This document shows, one piece after another, positions 57,545 to 64,000 of a stretch of DNA of 64,000 nucleotides (position 1 is its first letter; the number at the start of each line of letters is the position of its first letter). The stretch comes from JACDAN01 sp963834825 (GTDB lineage Bacteria; Actinomycetota; Thermoleophilia; Gaiellales; Gaiellaceae). Position numbers and translations under genes: made by a program. Under the pieces are notes generated by a model. The model was not told the origin of the DNA, did not search any database, and worked only from the letters and a program-made list of their open reading frames with translations. Location of the stretch: contig CAWICZ010000014.1 of assembly GCA_963834825.1 (NCBI GenBank), positions 930,001 to 994,000 on the forward strand, given 5' to 3'.

Positions 57545-60500
57545 TGCGCTCTTGCAGCGAGATCACGTCCTCGCCTCGCGCGTCGGCGATCGCCAGCACC
57601 GCCGCCGCCGCGCCGCTCAGGGTCGTGATGCACGGGATGCGGGCTGCAATCGCCGCCTCCCGGATTCGGTAGCCGTCGGTGCGGGCGCCGGACCCCTGCG
57701 GTGTGTTGATCACGAGGTCGCAGCGGCGGCGGCGGATCAGGTCGACGACGGTCGCTCCCTCCCCCGCCTCGGTCACCTTGCGCACATGGTCGACGGCGAT
57801 CCCCGCCGCAGCGAGGGTTCGGGCAGTCCCGCTCGTCGCGGTCAGGCGGAAGCCCAGGTCGACCAGAGCGGCCGCGACTGTCGCCACGGCGTCCTTGTCC
57901 GCGTCGCGGACCGAGAGAAACGCCGTGCCCGTCTCGGGGAGCGGACGTCCGGCGGCCCTTTCCGCCTTCGCGAGGGCAGTCGGGTAGTCGGCCGCGCTCG
58001 CCATGACCTCCCCGGTCGAGCGCATCTCCGGGCCGAGCACCGGGTCGGCGCCCGGAAAGCGCTGGAAGGGAAAGACCGCCGCCTTGACCGAGACCTGACC
58101 CTGCGCCTGGCGCGGCGTCCCCGCCGACAGCTCGAGATCGGCCAGGCGGTCGCCGGCTGCGAGCCGGCAGGCGGCTTCGACGAGGTTGACGCCGATCGCC
58201 TTGCTCGCGAACGGCACGGTGCGCGATGCGCGAGGGTTTGCCTCGAGGACGAAGACGCGCCCGTCCTGAACCGCGAGCTGGACGTTGACGAGCCCGACGA
58301 CGCCGAGCGCGGGCGCCAACACCTCCACGGTGCGCTCGATCTCGGCGAGTAGCTTGGGCTCCATGCCGGGAGGTGGAAGCGCGCAGCTGGAGTCGCCGGA
58401 GTGGACGCCTGCCTCCTCGACGTGCTGCATGACCGCGGCGACCCAGGTCTCGTCGCCGTCGCACAGTGCGTCGACGTCGATCTCCAGCGCACCCTCGAGG
58501 AAGCGATCGACCAGCACCCTCGCGCCCGGCGGTGTGCTCTCGGCAACCGCCTCGGCGTCGTAGCAGATCATCATGTGGCGTCCACCGAGGACGTACGACG
58601 GCCGAATGAGCACCGGGTAGCCGATCGTCTCGGCGACGTCGACCGCCTCGGCACGCGAGCCGGCAATCCCCCAGGGCGGGACGTCGACGCGGAGCCGTCG
58701 GCAGAGCGCGGCGAAGCGCTCGCGGTCCTCGGCCAGGTCGACGGCGTCGTACGGCGTCCCTAGGATCCGGTGGCCGGCCTCCTCGAGGGCCCGCGCGAGC
58801 TTGAGGGGCGTCTGGCCGCCAAACTGGATCACGACGCCGATCGGCTGCTCCCGATTGCAGACCGCGAGCACTTCCTCGAGCCCGAGCGGCTCGAAATAAA
58901 GCCGGTCCGATGTGTCGTAGTCGGTTGAGACCGTCTCCGGGTTGCAGTTGACCATCACGGTCTCGTAGCCCAGTTCGCGGAAGCTCCCGGCAGCGTGCAC
59001 GCAGCAGTAGTCGAACTCGATTCCCTGGCCGATCCTGTTCGGGCCCGAGCCGAGGATGACGACCCGCGGACGGTCGCCCGTCGGCGGCGCCTCGTCGGCC
59101 TCGCCCCAGGTCGAGTAGTAGTAGGTGGAGGCGGCCTCGACCTCGCCGGCACAGGAGTCGACACGGCGGAAGGCCGGCCGTACTCCCCACCCGAGCCGCT
59201 TCTCGCGCACGACCGACTCGCCGACGCGGCAGTGCTCGGCGATCGCCGCGTCAGACCAGCCGGCCCGCTTGAGCCGGAGCCAGTCGTCGGCGACCAGCTC
59301 GTCCGGCCGGACTGCGGCGCTCAGCGTCGCTTCGGCCCGCTCCAGCTCAGTCGCGAACCAGGGGTGCAGGTTGCTCGGCTGCCACGCGTCGTCGAGCTCG
59401 CGCGAGCGCTGCGCCTTGAGGAATGCCTCGGTGAACGAGCGCCCGATGCCCATGGCCTCGCCGACGGATTTCATCTGCGTGCCCAGCGTGCGGTCCGCGC
59501 CCGGGAACTTCTCGAACGCGAAGCGGGGGAACTTGACGACGACATAGTCGAGCGTCGGCTCGAAGCTCGCCGGCGTCGTCCCGGTCAGGTCGTTCGGGAT
59601 CTCGTCGAGCGTGTACCCGACTGCGAGCTTCGCCGCCACCTTGGCGATCGGGTAGCCGGTCGCCTTCGAGGCGAGCGCCGAGCTCCGCGACACGCGCGGG
59701 TTCATCTCGATCACGCGCAGCTCCCCGGTCTCACGCTCGCGTGCGAACTGGATGTTGGCGCCGCCCGTCTCGACCCCGACCTCCCGGATCACCGCGGCGG
59801 CAGCATCACGGAGCTCCTGGTAGGCCTCGTCGGAAAGGGTCATCTGCGGCGCGACGGTCACCGAGTCGCCGGTGTGGACGCCCATCGGGTCGAGGTTCTC
59901 GATCGAGCACACGACGACGACGTTGTCGCTCGCGTCGCGCATCACCTCGAGCTCGAACTCGTCCCAGCCGATCAGCGACTCCTCGACGAGCACTTGGCCG
60001 ACGGGGCTCTCCGCGAGCGCGCGCTCGAGCAGCTCCTCGAGCTCGTCCTGTTCGCGGGCAGTGCCGCCGCCGTGCCCTCCGAGTGTGAACGCCGGCCGCA
60101 GGATCGCCGGGAAGCTGAGCTCGGCCGGCACCTCGTGCCAGCCCGACACGACCGTCGATTCCGGGACGCGGTAACCGGCGAGCCGCACGGTATCGCGGAA
60201 GAGACTGCGATCCTCGGCGCGGCGGATCACGTCGACGCCTGCGCCGATCAGCTCGATGCCGAGCTCCGCGAGCAGCCCGCCCTGGGCGAGCTCCATCGCC
60301 AGGTTGAGCGCCGTCTGGCCGCCCAGCGTGGGAAGCAGCGCGTCCGGCCGCTCGCGCGCGAGGACACCTGCGACCCCCTCGAGGTCGAGCGGCTCGACAT
60401 AGGTCCGGTCGGCGAAACCGGGGTCGGTCATGATCGTCGCCGGGTTGGAGTTGACGACAACCGTGCGGAACCCCTCCTGGCGCAGCACCTTCAGCGCCTG

Positions 60501-60593
60501 GCACCCCGCATAGTCGAACTCGCATGCCTGCCCGATCACGATCGGGCCTGAGCCGATGACGCAGATCGAGCGGAGGTCAGGCCGCCTCGGCGA
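57519..60593 (-). CDS. carB: Carbamoyl-phosphate synthase large subunit, no usual start codon
   Basis: Makes carbamoyl phosphate for pyrimidines and arginine. Two ATP-grasp halves are present: the first begins SICVIGSGPIVIGQACEFDY and the second VVILGSGPNRIGQGIEFDY. A C-terminal MGS-like allosteric domain follows (ATSGTARTLAAAGIAVDHV). The conserved N-terminus (PRRPDLRSICVIGSG) is in frame, but the codon where translation should start is TCG (60593-60591), 7 nt after a strong GGAGGTG. The first GTG (60539) would delete the ATP-binding glycine loop. From 60593 the protein is about 1024 aa. Confidence 0.92.
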   Translation of the reverse strand, partial: SPRRPDLRSICVIGSGPIVIGQACEFDYAGCQALKVLRQEGFRTVVVNSNPATIMTDPGFADRTYVEPLDLEGVAGVLARERPDALLPTLGGQTALNLAMELAQGGLLAELGIELIGAGVDVIRRAEDRSLFRDTVRLAGYRVPESTVVSGWHEVPAELSFPAILRPAFTLGGHGGGTAREQDELEELLERALAESPVGQVLVEESLIGWDEFELEVMRDASDNVVVVCSIENLDPMGVHTGDSVTVAPQMTLSDEAYQELRDAAAAVIREVGVETGGANIQFARERETGELRVIEMNPRVSRSSALASKATGYPIAKVAAKLAVGYTLDEIPNDLTGTTPASFEPTLDYVVVKFPRFAFEKFPGADRTLGTQMKSVGEAMGIGRSFTEAFLKAQRSRELDDAWQPSNLHPWFATELERAEATLSAAVRPDELVADDWLRLKRAGWSDAAIAEHCRVGESVVREKRLGWGVRPAFRRVDSCAGEVEAASTYYYSTWGEADEAPPTGDRPRVVILGSGPNRIGQGIEFDYCCVHAAGSFRELGYETVMVNCNPETVSTDYDTSDRLYFEPLGLEEVLAVCNREQPIGVVIQFGGQTPLKLARALEEAGHRILGTPYDAVDLAEDRERFAALCRRLRVDVPPWGIAGSRAEAVDVAETIGYPVLIRPSYVLGGRHMMICYDAEAVAESTPPGARVLVDRFLEGALEIDVDALCDGDETWVAAVMQHVEEAGVHSGDSSCALPPPGMEPKLLAEIERTVEVLAPALGVVGLVNVQLAVQDGRVFVLEANPRASRTVPFASKAIGVNLVEAACRLAAGDRLADLELSAGTPRQAQGQVSVKAAVFPFQRFPGADPVLGPEMRSTGEVMASAADYPTALAKAERAAGRPLPETGTAFLSVRDADKDAVATVAAALVDLGFRLTATSGTARTLAAAGIAVDHVRKVTEAGEGATVVDLIRRRRCDLVINTPQGSGARTDGYRIREAAIAARIPCITTLSGAAAAVLAIADARGEDVISLQERIESARRSA

Positions 60594-61623
60594 AGCCCCT
60601 CACCTCCGCGACCCACGATTCGAGCAGCGGCCAGGCGTCGTGCGGGCCCGGGCCTGCCTCCGGATGGAACTGAACGGACCGCGCGCGAAGCTCCGGGAAG
60701 TCCAGACCCTCGACCGTCCCGTCGTAGAGCGAGACGTGCGAGACCTCGCGAGCGGTGCTGGCCTTGACTGCGAACCCATGGTTCTGCGACGTGACGAGCA
60801 CCCGGTCCGTCCTGCGGTCGAGCACCGGATGGTTGGCGCCGCGGTGGCCGAACGGCAGCTTGAAGGTCTCGTGCTCCGCGGCCAGCGCGAGCAGCTGGTG
60901 CCCGAGGCAGATCCCGAGAATCGGCACCCGCCCGAGCACCTCGCGAACCGTTTCGACCTCATCGGCAAGCGGGCCGGGGTCGCCGGGCCCGTTCGAGAGC
61001 ACGACGCCGTCAAACCGCTCGAGCTCGGTCGGATCCGCGTCGTGCGGGAAGACCGTCACCGCTGCGCCCGCGGTTGCGAGTCGGCGGAGAATCGACCGCT
61101 TGCATCCGTAGTCGACGACCGCGACGCGCGTGCGGCCGCGCTGGGAGTAGGCATACGGCCCTGGCGTGGAAACCTGCGCTGCGAGCGCGCGCCCTCCCAT
61201 CCTCGGCTGCTCGAGCACAGCCCGGAGCGTCTCGTCGACTGAGGCCCCGCCGACTACGAGCGCTGCCCGCATTGCGCCTGCCTGGCGGAGCCTGAGCACG
61301 AGCGAGCGGGTGTCGATTCCCGAGAGAGCCGGCAGGCCGCGCTCGGTGAGCCAGTCCGTCCAGGCAGGTCCGCGGGCCTCCCGCATCACTACCCCGCGCG
61401 CGTGTGGACGCGCCGATTCGGAGCGCTCGCGGGCGACTCCGTAGTTTCCGATCATGGGCGCGGTGAAGGCGACGAGCTGCTCCGCGTAGCTCGGGTCGGT
61501 GACGATCTCCTGGTAGCCCGTCATGGCCGTCGTGAACACCGCTTCGCCGAAGGCGAAGCCGTGAGCGCCCACCGACTCGCCTCGGAAGACGGTTCCGTCC
61601 TCGAGTAGGAGGAAGCCCGTCAT
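60577..61623 (-). CDS. carA: Carbamoyl-phosphate synthase small subunit
   Basis: The glutaminase subunit, 348 aa. It shows FGEAVFTTAMTGYQEIVTDPSY (N-terminal domain), VAVVDYGCKRSILRRL, SNGPGDP, and the amidotransferase nucleophile Cys in GICLGHQLLAL. Histidines are in GHRGANHPV and VQFHPEAGPGPHD, although the usual catalytic Glu context is kept. The ATG at 61623 overlaps the pyrC stop (ATGA). It supplies ammonia to CarB. Confidence 0.95.
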   Translation of the reverse strand: MTGFLLLEDGTVFRGESVGAHGFAFGEAVFTTAMTGYQEIVTDPSYAEQLVAFTAPMIGNYGVARERSESARPHARGVVMREARGPAWTDWLTERGLPALSGIDTRSLVLRLRQAGAMRAALVVGGASVDETLRAVLEQPRMGGRALAAQVSTPGPYAYSQRGRTRVAVVDYGCKRSILRRLATAGAAVTVFPHDADPTELERFDGVVLSNGPGDPGPLADEVETVREVLGRVPILGICLGHQLLALAAEHETFKLPFGHRGANHPVLDRRTDRVLVTSQNHGFAVKASTAREVSHVSLYDGTVEGLDFPELRARSVQFHPEAGPGPHDAWPLLESWVAEVRGFAEAA

Positions 61624-62921
61624 GACTCGTGCACGACCCGTCCTGCCGCGACAGTCAGCTTGACGCTGCCCGTCAGCCGCTCGCCGAGGAGCCAGGAGTT
61701 CGCCGACCGGGACCGAAAGGCGTCCTCCTCGACGCGCCTGCTCGCGCGGAGGTCGAGGAGGACGAGGTTGGCGGCCTCGCCGGGAACGATCTTGGGAGCC
61801 GGCAGACCGTAGATCGCGGCGGGGCCCGACGACATCCGCTCGAGGAGCGTCTCCAGCCGGATCAAACCGGGCTCGACCACGTTCGTGTAGAGCGCTGCGA
61901 AGGCCGTTTCGAGCCCGGTGACCCCGAACGGCGCCGCCTCGAACGGCACGTCCTTCTCATGTCTGGCGTGAGGCGCGTGATCCGTGGCAACGGCTTGAAT
62001 CGTCCCGTCCCTGAGAGCAGCGAGGAGCGACGAGCGGTCATCGCTGCTCCTGAGCGGGGGGTTCATCTTCAGGTTGGGGTCGAGCGAGCGCACCGCCTCG
62101 TCCGTTAGGCAGAGGTGGTGGGGCGTGACCTCGGCCGTCGCCCCCACTCCCGCCGCCTGGGCCGCGCCGACGGCGTCGACCGACTCGCGCGCGGAGACGT
62201 GCAAGACGTGGATCGGCCGCTCCTCGTAGGCGGCGAGCGCGACGTCGCGCTCGACCATGACGCTCTCGGCGATCGACGGGTAGCCGGTGAGGCCGAGCTC
62301 TGCGGAAACCACTCCTTCGTGCATCTGGCCGTCGCGTGACAGCGTTGGCTCCTCACAGTGGACGGCGAGCGGCCGCCCGGTCACGGCCCCGTACTGCAGC
62401 GCTCGACGCATCAGGCCGGGCGCCGACACCGGCCTGCCGTCGTCGCTGAACCCGGCCGCGCCGGCGTCCGCCAGCTCGGCCATCTCGGTCAGCTCGGCCC
62501 CCTGCTGGCCCCTCGAGATAGCCGCCAGGAAGCCGACCGGAACCTCCGCCTCCAACCCCGCCGTCTCGACCAGCGAGCCCAGTACGGCAGAGGAGTCGAC
62601 GATGGGATCGGTGTTGGGCATCGCGAGGATTGCGCAGTAGCCGCCCGCGGCCGCGGCCTGAGTGCCCGAGGCGATCGTCTCCTCGTCTTCCCGGCCGGGC
62701 GTTCGCAGGTGCACGTGCGGGTCGACGAACGCCGGCGCGAGGACGAGCCCCTCGCCGTCGACGACCCGGTGCGCGTTCGGCTCGAGCCGCGAGCCGAGCT
62801 CGGCGATCGTTCCACCGTCGACGCGGACGTCGAGGACGGCGTCGATCCCCTCGCCCGGATCGACGACACGCGCGCCGCGGACGATCAGGTCGTGTTTCTC
62901 ACTCGGCTTCGCGAACAACAT
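61620..62921 (-). CDS. pyrC: Dihydroorotase
   Basis: Cyclises carbamoyl aspartate to dihydroorotate, 433 aa, class I. The metal-binding DPHVHLRTPGRE, AMPNTDPIVDS, FSDDGRPV and ATDHAPHARHEK are all present. The start ATG overlaps the pyrB stop by one base (TGATG). It lies between pyrB and carA in the pyr operon. Confidence 0.96.
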   Translation of the reverse strand: MLFAKPSEKHDLIVRGARVVDPGEGIDAVLDVRVDGGTIAELGSRLEPNAHRVVDGEGLVLAPAFVDPHVHLRTPGREDEETIASGTQAAAAGGYCAILAMPNTDPIVDSSAVLGSLVETAGLEAEVPVGFLAAISRGQQGAELTEMAELADAGAAGFSDDGRPVSAPGLMRRALQYGAVTGRPLAVHCEEPTLSRDGQMHEGVVSAELGLTGYPSIAESVMVERDVALAAYEERPIHVLHVSARESVDAVGAAQAAGVGATAEVTPHHLCLTDEAVRSLDPNLKMNPPLRSSDDRSSLLAALRDGTIQAVATDHAPHARHEKDVPFEAAPFGVTGLETAFAALYTNVVEPGLIRLETLLERMSSGPAAIYGLPAPKIVPGEAANLVLLDLRASRRVEEDAFRSRSANSWLLGERLTGSVKLTVAAGRVVHES

Positions 62922-63916
62922 CAGGCGACCTCGTGCAGCGTCTGGGCCTTGACTCCGACTGGCCCGGTCGTGAGCAGGTCATAGAGCACGGCCATTCGGG
63001 TGAGGAGCCCGGCGCGCACCTGAGTCTCGATCAGAGCGTCGGCCGCGTCTGCGACCCGCGGATCGATCTCGACGCCGCGGTTCATCGGGCCGGGGTGCAT
63101 GATCTTCTGGCCCTCGCGAAGCCGCTGCGGCGTCACGCCCCAGCGCGCCGTGTACTCCCTGAGGCTCGGCACGTAGTTGGCCCCCTCCTGCATCCGCTCC
63201 TGCTGCATCCGCAGCACGTAGACGACGTCGGCGGCGCCGATCGCGTCGATCTCGATCGAGGTCTCGCAGCCCAGCGCCTCGATTCCGCGCGGGACGAGCG
63301 TCGGGGGCCCGACGACCGTCACCCGGGCGTCGACGAGTGCGAGGCCCTGGATCAGCGACCGCGCGACACGCGAGTGCAGCACGTCTCCGACGATCGCGAC
63401 GTGGAGCCCGCCGAGGCGCCCGAACTCCTCCTGGAGGGTGTACAGGTCGAGCAGCGCCTGTGTCGGGTGCTGGTGCTTGCCGTCGCCGGCGTTGACCACA
63501 TGGGCCTTCGTCACCTGGGCGACGAGCTGGGCGGCCCCGATCTGCGGGTGACGGATGACGATCACGTCAGGGTCGTAGGCGCCGAGCGTCAGCGCTGTGT
63601 CCTTCAGTGACTCGCCCTTCTCGACGGCCGAGCCGGAGGCCTTGATCGACATCGTGTCCGCGGACAGTCGCTTGGCGGCCAGCTCGAAGCTCGACGACGT
63701 GCGCGTCGAGGACTCGTAGAAGACGTTCACCACGGTCCGGCCGCGGAGCGTCGGCAGCTTCTTCATCTCACGGTCGAGCGACCGCGCGAAGCTGCGTGCT
63801 GTGGCGAGCAGCCGCTCGACGTCCTCGCGCGTCAGATCGGCGATCGAGAGCAGGTGCCGGCGCTCGCCCGTGCGAGGCGGCAGCAGCTCGTCGCGCACAA
63901 CGCGGATGTCAGTCAT
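62921..63916 (-). CDS. pyrB: Aspartate carbamoyltransferase catalytic subunit
   Basis: Joins carbamoyl phosphate and aspartate. The 331-aa protein has the carbamoyl-phosphate loop FYESSTRTSSSFELAAKRL, KGESLKDT, HPTQALLDLYT and HPGPMNRGVEI. No regulatory subunit (PyrI) gene is next to it. The Shine-Dalgarno (GAGGAGGG) lies in the end of the upstream gene. Confidence 0.96.
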   Translation of the reverse strand: MTDIRVVRDELLPPRTGERRHLLSIADLTREDVERLLATARSFARSLDREMKKLPTLRGRTVVNVFYESSTRTSSSFELAAKRLSADTMSIKASGSAVEKGESLKDTALTLGAYDPDVIVIRHPQIGAAQLVAQVTKAHVVNAGDGKHQHPTQALLDLYTLQEEFGRLGGLHVAIVGDVLHSRVARSLIQGLALVDARVTVVGPPTLVPRGIEALGCETSIEIDAIGAADVVYVLRMQQERMQEGANYVPSLREYTARWGVTPQRLREGQKIMHPGPMNRGVEIDPRVADAADALIETQVRAGLLTRMAVLYDLLTTGPVGVKAQTLHEVA

Positions 63917-63921
63917 CGATC

Positions 63922-64000
63922 TCAGCCCTCCTCTTCGGGCGTCGGGACGAGCAAGACCTGGTCGACCTCGTCGACCTCGACGAGCTGCACCTGGATCCGC
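63922..64000 (-). CDS. pyrR: PyrR bifunctional regulator/uracil phosphoribosyltransferase, C-terminal end
   Basis: Only the last 25 codons are inside the window (RIQVQLVEVDEVDQVLLVPTP then EEEG). The run VQLVEVDEVDQV matches the C-terminal strand of PyrR (usual VxLxEVDGxDxV), and pyrR is normally the first gene of a pyrBC-carAB operon. PyrR controls the operon by binding a leader RNA, which lies outside the window. Confidence 0.65.
   Translation of the reverse strand, partial: RIQVQLVEVDEVDQVLLVPTPEEEG

Noticed and set aside
1..64000. CRISPR arrays, insertion sequences, rRNA and tRNA genes
   Set aside because: No regularly spaced repeats, transposase motifs with terminal inverted repeats, or cloverleaf-like segments ending in CCA were recognised when reading the intergenic regions, all of which are under about 180 bases.

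Overview
This 64 kb window is high-GC (roughly two thirds G+C) bacterial chromosome, densely packed with housekeeping genes. Nearly all of them lie on the minus strand and are joined by 4- or 8-nt stop/start overlaps. The gene set points to a deep-branching actinobacterium, most plausibly class Thermoleophilia. Evidence: MurT/GatD, an actinobacterial-type integration host factor (mIHF), RNase Y together with RNase J, a class 1B PyrD with PyrK, the DapL route to diaminopimelate, and frequent TANNNT boxes 6-8 nt upstream of start codons, as expected for leaderless mRNAs. The assignment is an inference from gene content; no rRNA or tRNA gene was seen.

Layout. 1-2.4 kb: end of a small homing-endonuclease-repeat protein and, divergently, murT-gatD. 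2.5-9.6 kb (minus): miaB, a tyrosine phosphatase, miaA, dapF, dapL, hflX, dut, NUDIX. 9.7-12.5 kb (plus): a 916-aa secreted multidomain nuclease, followed by three hairpins. 12.6-18.6 kb (minus): rodZ-like, cinA, thpR, recA, recX, rny. 18.7-25.4 kb (minus): nucleoside-type ABC importer with two tandem BMP binding proteins. 25.5-35 kb (minus): M16 peptidase, dapB, macrodomain, dapA, rnj, an unknown gene, ribokinase, nucleoside hydrolase, ftsK. 35-38 kb: rpsO-pnp. 38-39.4 kb (plus): gamma-glutamyltransferase. 39.4-47.4 kb (minus): rimP-nusA-ylxR-infB-DUF503-[vapBC]-rbfA-nrnA-truB-ribF. 47.4-49.1 kb: degenerate metallo-beta-lactamase-fold protein, small membrane protein, dtd, TPR protein. 49.1-55.9 kb (minus): mihF-gmk-rpoZ-coaBC-moxR-DUF58-transglutaminase. 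55.9-64 kb (minus): pyrR(end)-pyrB-pyrC-carA-carB-pyrK-pyrD.

How they work together. DapA, DapB, DapL and DapF form the short aminotransferase route to meso-diaminopimelate, and MurT/GatD amidates the peptidoglycan precursor. The BMP-type ABC importer, nucleoside hydrolase and ribokinase form a purine/pyrimidine nucleoside scavenging module embedded between rnj, ftsK and rodZ. The pyr cluster makes UMP de novo. The nusA-infB and rpsO-pnp blocks are the conserved transcription/translation core.

Most interesting points. DapF has serine at both catalytic cysteine positions. Twin perfect palindromes flank a promoter for the nucleoside hydrolase. A canonical intrinsic terminator lies immediately upstream of rimP in the nusA operon leader. 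NusA carries a zinc-finger-like C-terminal tail. vapBC, with its own operator and promoter, is inserted between DUF503 and rbfA. Several conserved genes are disturbed (frameshifts in dapL and rny, no usual start codon for carB, and odd starts for ribokinase and vapC). These may be assembly errors and should be checked against reads. No gene-free stretch exceeds about 180 bases.
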